Shown: piece by piece, positions 26,774 through 35,691 of the stretch
Layout: each line of letters begins with the position of its first letter
Numbering within the stretch: the stretch's first letter is position 1
Assembly: GCF_918698085.1 (NCBI RefSeq)
Contig: NZ_CAKKLP010000012.1
Location: forward strand, 62,001 to 126,000
DNA length: 64,000 bases
Source of the DNA: Chryseobacterium sp. Bi04
GTDB lineage: Bacteria > Bacteroidota > Bacteroidia > Flavobacteriales > Weeksellaceae
Direction of reading: 5' to 3'
Made by a program: the position numbers and the translations under genes
Notes under the pieces: model-generated
The model's database searches: none
Seen by the model: the letters and a program-made list of their open reading frames with translations, nothing else
What the model was told of the DNA's origin: nothing

Positions 26774-27658
26774 TTATTCGTGGTCTGTAGTAGCCTCTTT
26801 ATAATGCTTCAGATATTCTTTTGGAGAGTACTTCATGATGGATTTAAATACCCGGTTGAAGTTGGTAATACTGGTGAATCCGCTGTTAAAAGCAACGGAA
26901 GAAATGTTGTACATGTTGCTGGAGGTTAATAATCTACAGGCTCTCTGCACTCGTAATTCATTAAGATATTGAATATAGGTAATTCTGGTACGTTTTTTAA
27001 AAGATCTGCAAAATGCCTGTGGAGTCATACAAGCTTCTTTTGCAATGAGATCAAGGGTGAGTTTCTGCTGGGTGAAATTTTTCTTAATAAAGGTTTGAGC
27101 ATCGATAATCCTTTTGTCGGTATCGGAAATATGAGTGGGCAGATTCTTCTCTGAAGATAAAGGAATATGCACATGCCTGTTTTGCATAAGATGGTTTAAG
27201 ATCCTTATGAAATCTATGATCTGATCTACTCCTTTTGTTTTTTGTAATGCTGCAATGCTTTCTCCTACACTTGTTTTTAATTTTGAAGCCACTTTGAAAC
27301 CTACCTCTGAGGTATCAATAAAATTTTTAAGCTCTTCAAATTCCGGTAAGTGGAAAAATGCGGAGATCTTTTTGCGGGGATCAAAAAAAATGGAGATTGA
27401 ATGAACCTTTTGTTTTTCATTTTTATCAAAATCACCTTTGAAGACATGTGATTGATTGGCTCCAAGATAAAAAATATCCCCTGCTTCAAAAGTAAAGAGA
27501 TTCTGTTCTATAGCCAGTGTTCCATGCCCCTTGAGGATCCACATGATCTGGGTTTCCGTATGGCGGTGAAAGTAAGGATAGAAATTAGGCATACTATCTT
27601 CCTGTATACGGATGCTTTTGTTGGTGTCGGCAGGCACTGAAAACTGGAGACTTTTCAT
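26774..27658 (-). CDS. AraC family regulator with N-terminal cupin domain
   Basis: The 294-residue protein has a cupin ligand-binding domain (about 15-100; FYPYFHRHTETQIMWILKGH and FEAGDIFYLGANQSHVFKGD). The C-terminal AraC HTH pair spans about 190-290 (LDLIAKEACMTPQAFCRSF and ISSVAFNSGFTSITNFNRVF, then SPKEYLKHY). It is encoded 88 bp upstream of the hydroxyproline operon in the same direction and divergently from the peptidase genes. It could therefore control both units. The ligand is inferred to be hydroxyproline or a pathway intermediate. Confidence 0.9.
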   Translation of the reverse strand: MKSLQFSVPADTNKSIRIQEDSMPNFYPYFHRHTETQIMWILKGHGTLAIEQNLFTFEAGDIFYLGANQSHVFKGDFDKNEKQKVHSISIFFDPRKKISAFFHLPEFEELKNFIDTSEVGFKVASKLKTSVGESIAALQKTKGVDQIIDFIRILNHLMQNRHVHIPLSSEKNLPTHISDTDKRIIDAQTFIKKNFTQQKLTLDLIAKEACMTPQAFCRSFKKRTRITYIQYLNELRVQRACRLLTSSNMYNISSVAFNSGFTSITNFNRVFKSIMKYSPKEYLKHYKEATTDHE

Positions 27659-27844
27659 AAAATCAATACTTTATGGGGACAGATTATGCAATATGTTAAA
27701 ATATTGCCGAATTTAAGCAAAATATGAACATTGAATATCATATTAAAATCCAAACTTTACCTATTATTTATTTTAGTGAACAAAGCGCTACAAATAGTAC
27801 AAAATCGTAACTTTAAACCTTTAAATAAAAAGTATTCATACTAT

Positions 27845-29239
27845 ATGTTTTCAGCACAAACTTACCAAGACAGAAGAGCCATATTACAAAGTAATGTGGC
27901 TAATGGAATTTTACTGTTTTTAGGAAATATAGAAAATCCTGTGAATTTTGAACACAATCCTTATTATTTCCGTCAGGACAGTACTTATTTATATTATTTA
28001 GGGATTCAGGAACCCCGGATTGCTGCCATTATTGATATTGATGAAAATAAGACGATTGTTTTCGGAGATGAATTAAGTATTGATGATATTGTATGGATGG
28101 GAAGGCAGGAAACACTGAAAGAGAAAAGCCTGAAAGCAGGTGTAGAGGAAACCTTGCCTTATGCTGAGCTTCCTCAGTATCTTCTAAAAGCACAGGCTTC
28201 CGGCAGAAAAGTACATTACCTTCCTCCCTATCAGTCTTCCAATAAAATTATACTGGCGGATCTTCTAGGTATAAAAATAGCAGAATTACATCCTTCTGTG
28301 GAGATGATTAAGGCTAGTGTAAAACAGCGTTCTATAAAAGAAGCCCAGGAAATAGTACAGATAGAAGAAGCGGTCAATGTATCTAATGAAATGCATCTGT
28401 TAGCCATGCGTATGGCCAGACCTGGCCGTAAAGAATATGAAGTGGCGAATGCTATTCAATATCTTGCAGCCAATAAAGAATGCCAGATGTCTTATCCCCC
28501 TATTGTAACGATAAACGGAGGTATACTCCATAATCATTACCGTCTCAATACACTGAAAGAAGGAGATCTCTTTCTTAATGATTCAGGAGCTGAAACGGCG
28601 ATGGGATATGCAGGTGATTTAACCCGGACATTCCCGGTAAGCAGTACTTTTACCACAAAGCAAAAGGAAATGTATGAGGTGGTATTGAATGCTTTTGATA
28701 ATGCCCAACGTCTTCTGAAACCCGGAGTTCGATTTAAAGATATTCACCTGAAAGCATCCCAGCACCTTGTAGAAGGTCTTATTGACCTGGGGCTGATGAA
28801 AGGAAATCCTGAAGAAGCAGTAAAAAACCATGCTCATACTCTATTCTTCCAATGTGGATTAGGACATATGATGGGACTTGACGTTCATGATATGGAGGAT
28901 CTTGGAGAGCAATATATTGGTTATACCGAACAAGATCCGAAGGATACCAAAACATTTGGACTTAAATCTTTACGTTTAGGAAAGGAACTGGAATCAGGAT
29001 TTGTAGTAACTGTTGAACCCGGTATTTATATGATTCCGGAGCTGATTGATATCTGGCAGTCTGAAAATAAAAATGCTGACTTTATTAACTATGATAAAGT
29101 AAATGAGTACCGGAATTTTGGAGGGATACGTGTAGAAGATGACTTCCTGATTACAGATAGCAGCTACAGGCTTCTGGGGAACGGACTGATTAAAACGGTT
29201 GCAGACATTGAAAACTACCGTGCTGAACATTTAGATTAA
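27845..29239 (+). CDS. pepP: Xaa-Pro aminopeptidase (M24B, aminopeptidase P)
   Basis: The start MFSAQTYQDRRAILQ is chosen; an upstream in-frame Met would add 38 residues unlike the family. The 464-residue protein has an N-terminal creatinase-like domain and a C-terminal pita-bread domain. Metal ligands are visible in NDSGAETAMGYAGDLTRTF near residue 244, CGLGHMMGLDVHDME near 342, VTVEPGIYM near 385 and GGIRVEDDF near 425. It removes N-terminal residues preceding proline. It has no signal peptide and so acts in the cytoplasm, 12 bp upstream of a secreted Pro-specific dipeptidyl peptidase. Confidence 0.92.
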   Translation: MFSAQTYQDRRAILQSNVANGILLFLGNIENPVNFEHNPYYFRQDSTYLYYLGIQEPRIAAIIDIDENKTIVFGDELSIDDIVWMGRQETLKEKSLKAGVEETLPYAELPQYLLKAQASGRKVHYLPPYQSSNKIILADLLGIKIAELHPSVEMIKASVKQRSIKEAQEIVQIEEAVNVSNEMHLLAMRMARPGRKEYEVANAIQYLAANKECQMSYPPIVTINGGILHNHYRLNTLKEGDLFLNDSGAETAMGYAGDLTRTFPVSSTFTTKQKEMYEVVLNAFDNAQRLLKPGVRFKDIHLKASQHLVEGLIDLGLMKGNPEEAVKNHAHTLFFQCGLGHMMGLDVHDMEDLGEQYIGYTEQDPKDTKTFGLKSLRLGKELESGFVVTVEPGIYMIPELIDIWQSENKNADFINYDKVNEYRNFGGIRVEDDFLITDSSYRLLGNGLIKTVADIENYRAEHLD

Positions 29240-29251
29240 TTGAAATATCAT

Positions 29252-31423
29252 ATGAAGAACATAAAAAAATTAACCGTCATTGCTTTATATTTTCTGTGCC
29301 TTTCGCCATTAGCTGCGCAAAAAACACAGTGGACTCCTGATGGCAATGCTTATTATTCATTTACAAAAAAAGGAATTGAAGTTGTTAATGTCCTGAATCC
29401 CGGAAAAGATCAGACTTTTTTAAACAGCAATGAATTAATTCCTTCCGGAAGCTCTACCCCTTTAGAGGTACAAAGCTTTCAGGTATCTCCGGACGAGAAA
29501 AGCTTATTAGTCTTTGCCAATACTCAGAAAGTATGGAGAGACAATACACGTGGAGATTATTGGATTTTTGATAAAAACACCAAAAAGCTTACTCAGCTTG
29601 GAAAAGGGTTGCCGACAGCATCATTAATGTTTGCCAAGTTCTCCCCAGACGGTAAAAAAGTAGCTTATGTGTCTAAGCATAATATCTATATTGAAGACCT
29701 TTCCAACAACCAGATCAGTAAAATTACCCAGGATGGCACAGATGGAATCATTAACGGTACTTTCGACTGGGCATATGAAGAGGAATTCGGAACTCAGGAT
29801 GGTTTCAGATGGTCTCCGGACGGAAGTAAAATTGCTTACTGGAAGCTGGATGCAAGAGGAACCAAGAATTTCCTGATGATTAATAATACAGATAGCCTGT
29901 ATTCGTTTACGGTTCCTGTGGAATATCCGAAAGTTGGAGAAAACCCTTCAGGCTGCAGCATCTGGTTTTATGATGTAGCCTCTCAGTCATCAAAGAAGGC
30001 CAATATTGCAGGAGATGAAGTACAAAACTATATTCCGAGAATGGAATGGGTACTGGATTCTAAGTCTGTTATTCTGCAGCAGCTGAACAGAAAACAGAAT
30101 CAAAGTAAAATTATTGTAGCAGATGCCGGTTCCGGGAATGGAAAAACAATTTATACGGAAACAGATGCAGCATGGATTGATATAAAATCCCGTTGGAATG
30201 ACAATGACCCAAGTGGTTGGGATTGGATAGACAACGGTAAAGAGTTTTTGTGGCTTTCTGAAAAAGACGGATGGCGGCATATTTATAAAATAGACCTGAA
30301 TGGGAAAGAAACACTGATTACAAAAGATAATTTTGATGTTATAAAACCTGAATTTTTTGACGTTCCCCAAAAACAGATCTACTTTTTAGCTTCTCCTAAG
30401 AATGCCACTCAGAAGTACCTGTATAAAGTAAGCATGAAAGGAGGGCATGCACAAAGGGTAACTCCTGAATCCTATTCGGGTTCTAATAATTATATGATAT
30501 CCCCCAACGGAAAGATTGCGATGTTTAGTAACAGCAGCGTCAATGCAAATTCTGTGGGAGCTGTGGTATCACTTCCGGATCATAAAGAGCTTGTGGCCGC
30601 AAAAAGATCAGCAAAGGCAGATCCTGCAAAATCTAAAGCAGAATTCTTCCAGATTACGACGCAGGACGGGGTAACCCTGGACGGCTGGGTGGTAAAACCT
30701 AAAAATTTTGATCCTAACAAAAAATACCCCATTGTTTTTACCGTATATGGGGAGCCCGGATCGCAAACGGTAACAGATAACTTCTATACAGGCAGGAATT
30801 CTTTATACGTTGGTGACATGGCTGAGGACGGTTATTTATATGTTTCTCTTGAAAACCGTGGAACACCTGCACCTAAAGGACGTGGATGGAGAAAATCTGT
30901 TTACCGTAAAATAGGTCAGCTTAATATCCGTGATCAGGCAATGGGAGCAAAAGCTTTATTTGCAAAATGGCCCTATGTGGATACATCCAGGGTTGCCGTA
31001 TGGGGCTGGAGCGGTGGAGGTTCTTCCACATTAAATCTTTTGGGACAATATCCTGAAATTTATCAGACAGGAATTGCTATTGCTCCTGTAGCCAATCAGT
31101 TATTTTATGACAATATCTATCAGGAAAGGTATATGGGACTTCCCCAGGAAAACAGAGAAGATTTTGTAAACGGTTCTCCACTCGCCTATGCTAAAAACCT
31201 GAAAGGAAACCTTTTATTGGTTCATGGAACAGGAGATGATAATGTGCATTACCAAAATACGGAAGTATACATTAATGAACTGGTAAAATACAATAAACAG
31301 TTTCAGCTGATGTCTTACCCTAACCGAACGCATTCGATCAGTGAAGGAGAAGGAACATCACTCCATCTGGCCACCATGTTTACCAAATATCTAAAAGAAC
31401 ATTGCCCACCGGGAGGAAAATAA
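29252..31423 (+). CDS. Dipeptidyl peptidase IV (S9B family), secreted
   Basis: The start is the ATG giving a signal peptide (MKNIKKLTVIALYFLCLSPL). An upstream in-frame TTG is less likely. The 723-residue protein has an N-terminal beta-propeller carrying the aminodipeptidase double-Glu motif WAYEEEFGTQDGFRWSPDG near residue 175. The C-terminal alpha/beta hydrolase has nucleophile GWSGGGSS near 587, Asp in HGTGDDNVHYQ near 655 and His in PNRTHSIS near 693. The nucleophile elbow is GWSGGG rather than the usual GWSYGG. It releases Xaa-Pro dipeptides from N-termini in the periplasm. Confidence 0.92.
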   Translation: MKNIKKLTVIALYFLCLSPLAAQKTQWTPDGNAYYSFTKKGIEVVNVLNPGKDQTFLNSNELIPSGSSTPLEVQSFQVSPDEKSLLVFANTQKVWRDNTRGDYWIFDKNTKKLTQLGKGLPTASLMFAKFSPDGKKVAYVSKHNIYIEDLSNNQISKITQDGTDGIINGTFDWAYEEEFGTQDGFRWSPDGSKIAYWKLDARGTKNFLMINNTDSLYSFTVPVEYPKVGENPSGCSIWFYDVASQSSKKANIAGDEVQNYIPRMEWVLDSKSVILQQLNRKQNQSKIIVADAGSGNGKTIYTETDAAWIDIKSRWNDNDPSGWDWIDNGKEFLWLSEKDGWRHIYKIDLNGKETLITKDNFDVIKPEFFDVPQKQIYFLASPKNATQKYLYKVSMKGGHAQRVTPESYSGSNNYMISPNGKIAMFSNSSVNANSVGAVVSLPDHKELVAAKRSAKADPAKSKAEFFQITTQDGVTLDGWVVKPKNFDPNKKYPIVFTVYGEPGSQTVTDNFYTGRNSLYVGDMAEDGYLYVSLENRGTPAPKGRGWRKSVYRKIGQLNIRDQAMGAKALFAKWPYVDTSRVAVWGWSGGGSSTLNLLGQYPEIYQTGIAIAPVANQLFYDNIYQERYMGLPQENREDFVNGSPLAYAKNLKGNLLLVHGTGDDNVHYQNTEVYINELVKYNKQFQLMSYPNRTHSISEGEGTSLHLATMFTKYLKEHCPPGGK

Positions 31424-31428
31424 TATAA

Positions 31429-31462
31429 AAAAATACCAGATATCAATTCATCTGGTATTTTT
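31429..31462 (+). terminator. Terminator after the DPP-IV gene
   Basis: A 13-bp perfect stem (AAAAATACCAGAT / ATCTGGTATTTTT) with an 8-nt loop follows the stop codon by 5 bp and ends in a TTTTTCTTTT run. Confidence 0.85.
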
Positions 31463-31497
31463 CTTTTAAATAGGGATAATGAATATGATCTTGTTAA

Positions 31498-32058
31498 TTA
31501 TAAACTGTAAGCAAATCCTACATTGCCTATTCCTTTATATCCAAAACCTACTTCAGCATTTACGCCAAGCCTGCCTCCTAATCTAATTCCTAATCCCGTG
31601 AGGTGAAAATTAACATGTGAAATACTTTCCGAAGGGTTCCTGCTCTTTTCCATCGTGAGTCCTAGCCCCACTCCGGAATACATGCGAAATTTTGGATTTG
31701 AGATATAGTTATAGTCGCTTTTTACCGCAACAGTATAATTGTGTGATTTTTGTAATACATGATCAGGGTACTCTCTCGTTATTTGCTGATATAAAAAGTC
31801 TGTTCCAATCACCCATTTATCTTGTATTGCATAGTTATATCCAAGAATAAAGGCGCCGGAATTCCTTTTCTCATAAAGACCATAACCCAATGTAAAAATA
31901 GAGCTGAAAGCATTAACAAAATCAGTGGTCGTACCAAGTCCATATGCTATTTTTATCTCGGAGCTTCCCTTCATTTGTGATTTAAACAAATTACTGCCAA
32001 CCATTAAAAATAATAAGTAAAAAGCTTTACATACAGCCGCAAAATATTTCTTTTTCAT
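31498..32058 (-). CDS. Outer-membrane beta-barrel-like protein of unknown function
   Basis: The 186-residue protein has a signal peptide ending near NLFKSQ (residue 29). Alternating hydrophobic strands rich in Gly and Tyr follow (FILGYNYAIQDKWVIGTDFL, then FRMYSGVGLGLTMEKS) and the protein ends GFAYSL, a typical aromatic/hydrophobic barrel end. It resembles small OmpA-barrel-like or OMP_b-brl proteins. A TAATTTTG element lies only 5 bp before the ATG on the minus strand, so the mRNA may be nearly leaderless. No clear partner is nearby. Confidence 0.6.
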   Translation of the reverse strand: MKKKYFAAVCKAFYLLFLMVGSNLFKSQMKGSSEIKIAYGLGTTTDFVNAFSSIFTLGYGLYEKRNSGAFILGYNYAIQDKWVIGTDFLYQQITREYPDHVLQKSHNYTVAVKSDYNYISNPKFRMYSGVGLGLTMEKSRNPSESISHVNFHLTGLGIRLGGRLGVNAEVGFGYKGIGNVGFAYSL

Positions 32059-32256
32059 TCTGCAAAATTAAAACTAATAATGCAACAGAATAGCTTTAAT
32101 GCATTAGAATACAATTAGAGCTCACTTAAAATACGGTTAAAAACATCATTGCTACCAGCTTTTAATGCATCCAACTCTATATGATGATTAAAGAGAATTA
32201 TAAAAATTTTGGATTTTCACTTTCAGGAACAGTTACAAACTTTGTATCTTTACTCC

Positions 32257-32475
32257 ATGGAAAATCAGGAAGAGATAGAGAAGCAGATACTGGAGATTGT
32301 TAGAGTACAGCATGAAAAAGACGGAGGTAATAACGGCGTTACCTTTGGAGCTTTTGATCATATTCTCAATATGTCCATTGAAGACAGAAATGAAGTCTTG
32401 ATGCGAATGGCTAGGGAAAAGAAAATATTTATCTTTAACAGCTTAAATATGAGACGTATTACTCTGCCTAAATAA
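32257..32475 (+). CDS. Small conserved-looking protein of unknown function
   Basis: The start MENQEEIEKQILEIVRVQHE is chosen. An upstream Met would place the N-terminus over a TACAAACTTTG promoter-like stretch. The 72-residue protein is helical and charged, with a central GNNGVTFGAFDHIL and a terminal NSLNMRRITLPK. The layout (helix, short turn, helix, wing-like end) could fit a small winged helix, but no family is recognised. It stands alone. Confidence 0.55.
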   Translation: MENQEEIEKQILEIVRVQHEKDGGNNGVTFGAFDHILNMSIEDRNEVLMRMAREKKIFIFNSLNMRRITLPK

Positions 32476-32560
32476 AAAAAGAAATTCTCCGAGGATTAAA
32501 AATCATTGAAACCTATTTTTTATAGTGATACAAAATGATATTCATTAAAAAATAAAAACC

Positions 32561-32830
32561 ATGTTAGAATTTACTACTGAAGAAAAAAAATTAATACTGT
32601 CAGCAATCAAATACGAAAAAGAAATACAAGATAGAGCTGATGAAGATGAAATTGACTATGTCGAAGAAATAGAAGACGAAATTCAAAAAGAAAATGTTTT
32701 TATTTCCAGAAGGCAGATAGATTCAATTATAATCTATTTAGGATACTTACTGGATAGAAGAGATCAGTATGATAATGGAGAAGTGCTGCTTTTGGAAGGT
32801 AAACTGGAAAGCTTTTCTAATTTACCGTAA
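32561..32830 (+). CDS. Small acidic protein of unknown function
   Basis: The 89-residue protein is very acidic in its first half (ADEDEIDYVEEIEDEIQKEN) with a helical C-terminal half (RRQIDSIIIYLGYLLDRRDQ). No signal peptide or known motif is seen. Codon use is good and a purine-rich region precedes the ATG. Small acidic proteins like this are sometimes phage-derived or regulatory, but nothing in the neighbourhood shows that. It is 85 bp from the previous small gene. Confidence 0.5.
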   Translation: MLEFTTEEKKLILSAIKYEKEIQDRADEDEIDYVEEIEDEIQKENVFISRRQIDSIIIYLGYLLDRRDQYDNGEVLLLEGKLESFSNLP

Positions 32831-32853
32831 ACATTCCGGACCAATCAATAAAT

Positions 32854-33279
32854 TTATTTTCTTTTAAATACAATGGTCCAGATAATATGAAAGGGTTCTC
32901 CTTTGTACTTGTCAGTATCTTTCATGACAATCTTCATTGTTGTTTTATCCAGCTGCTGGATTTCAAATTTTCGTTCATGATTGCCTCCTTCGAATAAGGA
33001 TAAGATTTTTTCATCAGGATCTAATTCATATGAAAAATAAAGCTGCCCGCTATCAGTAATAGAACCGTCAGCATTAAACTCCATGAGATCTTTGCTGCTT
33101 AGTCTGTAATTTTTTACTGTTTTGTTTCCATTGGCTTCAATTCCTTCACTTGTTGAAAGTACCGGTTGCCATTTTCCAACAATCATTTTTTTATACGATT
33201 GCTGATAAGGAATATTGAATGACAGTGCCGCCAAACAAAAAGTAAATAGAAACAGGATCAGATTAAAGGGCTTCATCAT
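32854..33279 (-). CDS. Secreted lipocalin-like protein
   Basis: The 141-residue protein has a signal peptide (MMKPFNLILFLFTFCLAALS). A lipocalin-like pattern follows: MIVGKWQP near residue 33, then KDLMEFNADGSITDSGQLYF and KFEIQQLDKTTMKIVMKDT in alternating strands. Bacteroidota encode many such small exported proteins of unknown role. It is convergent with the upstream small acidic gene and has no operon partner. Confidence 0.55.
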   Translation of the reverse strand: MMKPFNLILFLFTFCLAALSFNIPYQQSYKKMIVGKWQPVLSTSEGIEANGNKTVKNYRLSSKDLMEFNADGSITDSGQLYFSYELDPDEKILSLFEGGNHERKFEIQQLDKTTMKIVMKDTDKYKGEPFHIIWTIVFKRK

Positions 33280-33402
33280 ATTTTATTTTTGGTGTGAAAA
33301 ATGAAGATAACTAATTTCCAAATGTAGTAACAATCTGCTTAAGTCTATGAAATTTGTTTTTATATCATTAATTTTGATCTGTCAACTCATAAAATCATCG
33401 GT

Positions 33403-34008
33403 TTGAAATTACCACTCTCCTATTATTCCAATCAAGATGTCCTTTTCCTGGCTCAGAACCTTTTAGGAAAAGTTCTTTTTACAGCAATTGGTGATGATAT
33501 TACGGCCGGAATTATTGTAGAAACAGAAGCTTACTTTGGGGTACAGGATAAAGCTTCCCATGCTTATGGAGGCAGGCGTACTAACCGCACTGAGCCGCTG
33601 TACAGCCATGGTGGTATTTCTTATGTGTATTTGTGCTACGGAATTCATCATCTTTTCAATGTGGTAACTTCTGTAGAAGATGATCCTCATGCCGTACTGA
33701 TCAGAGCTGTGGAACCATTGATAGGGAAAGAAATTATGGAGTACAGACGAAATATGCCGTTCTCCAAAGCTGCTATTTCCTCTGGCCCCGGATCTGCAGC
33801 AAAAGCATTAGGAATTAATCAGTCTTTTAATAAAAAAGATCTGACCGGAGATGAGATCTGGATTGAAGATCATGGTATTCTGTACAAGCCTGATGAAATA
33901 ATAGCCGGCCCTCGCATAGGAGTTGCTTATGCACAGGAAGATGCACTTTTACCCTGGCGTTTTTTTGTGAAAAATAATAAATATGTAAGCAAGCCCAACA
34001 AAATATAG
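33403..34008 (+). CDS. DNA-3-methyladenine glycosylase (AAG/MPG family)
   Basis: The 201-residue protein matches the AAG fold. VETEAYFG carries the catalytic Glu (residue 42) and base-stacking Tyr (44). SHAYGGRRTNRTEPLY follows near 52, and YVYLCYGIHHLFNVV near 74 holds the second stacking Tyr. HAVLIRAVEP is near 99. It excises alkylated purines. The start is TTG; no ATG is in frame before residue 110, and the N-terminal LSYYSNQDVLFLAQNLLGK aligns with the family. It is convergent with a second glycosylase gene 16 bp away. Confidence 0.92.
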   Translation: MKLPLSYYSNQDVLFLAQNLLGKVLFTAIGDDITAGIIVETEAYFGVQDKASHAYGGRRTNRTEPLYSHGGISYVYLCYGIHHLFNVVTSVEDDPHAVLIRAVEPLIGKEIMEYRRNMPFSKAAISSGPGSAAKALGINQSFNKKDLTGDEIWIEDHGILYKPDEIIAGPRIGVAYAQEDALLPWRFFVKNNKYVSKPNKI

Positions 34009-34024
34009 GTCTATGTATTCCTGA

Positions 34025-34525
34025 CTACTCCTGAATAGCCACATAAAATTCACGGTAAGATGCAACAAGATCGTCAAGAGAAAATCCACGGTTCAAACCA
34101 CTGGTATTTGGCAGAACCCAAACCTTTGCACCACAAAAATCTTCAGACTGATGTCCCCAAAGAATTTCTTTCTTTTTAGAAAAAGCTTGGTATGCTGCCT
34201 TACCCAGAAATGCAACATATCTGGGCTGGAATTTTGTCATTTTCACTTTAAAAGCTTCAAGAGATTCGTCAAATTCTTCTTTTGAAAGTTCATCAGCACG
34301 GGAAGTAGCCCTTGCAACAGCAGTAGTAAGGCCATATCCGAAATCCAGAATAGAAGTATCATTGACCGCCTGAACCCCATAAGGTGTAAAACCGGACTGG
34401 TGGAGCACTTTCCAAAACCGGTTGCTTCTTCCTGAAAAATGATGGCCGTCATCCGCTGATTTCAACCCTGGATTGATCCCACAAAAAATGACATCGAGGT
34501 TGGTAGCAATTATATCTGTTAGCAT
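34025..34525 (-). CDS. mug: G/U mismatch-specific DNA glycosylase (Mug/TDG family)
   Basis: The start at MLTDIIATNLDVIFCGINPG is chosen because it aligns with the N-terminus of E. coli Mug; a Met 11 codons upstream is less likely. The 166-residue protein has the Mug motif CGINPGLKSADDGHHFSGRS near residue 14, SNRFWKVL near 33, and LPNTSGLN near 135. The active site has NPG with Asn, as in Mug and TDG. It removes uracil or ethenocytosine opposite guanine. Confidence 0.9.
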   Translation of the reverse strand: MLTDIIATNLDVIFCGINPGLKSADDGHHFSGRSNRFWKVLHQSGFTPYGVQAVNDTSILDFGYGLTTAVARATSRADELSKEEFDESLEAFKVKMTKFQPRYVAFLGKAAYQAFSKKKEILWGHQSEDFCGAKVWVLPNTSGLNRGFSLDDLVASYREFYVAIQE

Positions 34526-34831
34526 AGTTGAAATGGAGCATATTAGGATAGAATACATCTGTTCTATCTGTTTTTACTGCTTAAAGATACCCTATTTAAC
34601 TTACAGTTTATTTTAAAATACATAACGTTTCATTGTGAGTATATTACATTCTACCTGTGATTTTTGCAGTGTTACATCATTCATCTGACTGAAAGCAAAC
34701 AGGTTGTACTAATTTTACTGCCGTAACATAGATGAGTACCTGATGATAGATAATAAGAAATCAATTGTAAGCTTAATCATGTTCATCAGGATAGATGAAT
34801 TTCAATCCTAAATAATCTTAAAATAAAAAGT

Positions 34832-35149
34832 ATGAATTGGATGGCATTAGTTATTGCAGGAATTTTTGAAATAGGATGGCCACTGGGACTTAAATTATCT
34901 CAACAGCCGGGTAGTAATAAATGGAGTTGGATCCTATTTTCAATTGCCTGTATGGCTGTCAGTGGCGGATTTCTCTGGTATGCACAGAAAAGTATTCCTA
35001 TGGGGACAGCATATGCAGTATGGACAGGAATTGGTGCGGTAGGAACTTTATTAGTGGGTGTTCTGTTTTTTCAGGATTCTGCCCATATTTTCAGATTATT
35101 GTCTGCCTTACTCATTGTGGTCGGAATCGTTGGTCTCAAAGTATTTTAA
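34832..35149 (+). CDS. SMR family transporter (SugE/Gdx type)
   Basis: The 105-residue protein has four membrane helices. The key acidic residue is in LVIAGIFEIGWPLGLKLSQQ (Glu13), and SIPMGTAYAVWTGIGAVGT follows in helix 3. This pattern matches the guanidinium-exporting Gdx/SugE branch rather than the EmrE multidrug branch, which has a different helix 1. A guanidine riboswitch was sought in the 273-bp upstream region and not found. An 8-bp inverted pair (CCTGATGA / TCATCAGG) lies at 34,739 and 34,783. The gene stands alone. Confidence 0.88.
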   Translation: MNWMALVIAGIFEIGWPLGLKLSQQPGSNKWSWILFSIACMAVSGGFLWYAQKSIPMGTAYAVWTGIGAVGTLLVGVLFFQDSAHIFRLLSALLIVVGIVGLKVF

Positions 35150-35173
35150 TAAAAAATAGGTCTGAAAATAAAA

Positions 35174-35206
35174 TTGGCTTAAGATTATTACTAATCATTA
35201 AGCCAA
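35174..35206 (+). terminator. Hairpin after the SMR gene
   Basis: A stem of TTGGCTTAA + GATT pairs with AATC + TTAAGCCAA around a 6-nt loop, with one bulged base. It lies 24 bp past the stop codon. The T-tract is poor, so termination may be weak. A small palindrome (ATTATTCAATATTTGAATAAT) follows. Confidence 0.5.
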
Positions 35207-35262
35207 AACATTATTCAATATTTGAATAATAAATCAACCACATTATAAGTCTGTTTAAACTT

Positions 35263-35455
35263 GACCACAAAAGTCACAAAATATTTCTAAACACTTAAGC
35301 TATTTAAGTTATATACTTCGTGTATAAAAAATACACTAAAGTTTTGTTGAAAATCAAAGATTTTCATCTTATGTGAACTTAATTATGCGGTATTCCTTCA
35401 AACTTTCTAAAGTGTACTGAAGTGTCTAAAAAATAAAAACTTTTGTGTCTTTTGA
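35263..35455. repeat. Long inverted repeat element, copy 2
   Basis: The ends GACCACAAAAGTCACAAAA and ACTTTTGTGTCTTTTG are inverted. AACACTTAAG pairs with the CTGAAGTGTCT side, and a central 17-bp palindrome (GAAAATCAAAGATTTTC) lies at 35,349-35,365, identical to that in the 8.86-kb copy. It occupies the middle of the 542-bp gap between the SMR and SusD genes. The rest of that gap holds the terminators on both sides and AT-rich sequence. Confidence 0.75.
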
Positions 35456-35615
35456 CTGCGTCGAATCTTTGATTTGTAGTTTAGTGAAAAAGTTTAAAAA
35501 GCTTTTTATACATTTATATGATCATTCATTTTTTTCTGAATCAAATTTGAGCAAATAGCCGTTGATAAAGAAAATTAAGCTATCAATAAAGACTTGTGAT
35601 CTACCAAAGGATAGT

Positions 35616-35644
35616 AAAAAGCCTGTATAAAGAAATACAGGCTT
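35616..35644 (-). terminator. Terminator of the SusCD operon
   Basis: On the minus strand AAGCCTGTAT and ATACAGGCTT pair with a 6-nt loop, followed by a run of T. It lies about 48 bp past the SusD stop codon. Confidence 0.85.
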
Positions 35645-35691
35645 CAAAAGATTTACAAAATAAATGATATGAAAAAAATAAGAAACTCTAT

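Noticed and set aside
34559..34831. Guanidine riboswitch before the SMR transporter gene
   Set aside because: Gdx/SugE genes often carry one, but no conserved ykkC-type motifs were found, and only a weak 8-bp inverted pair is present.
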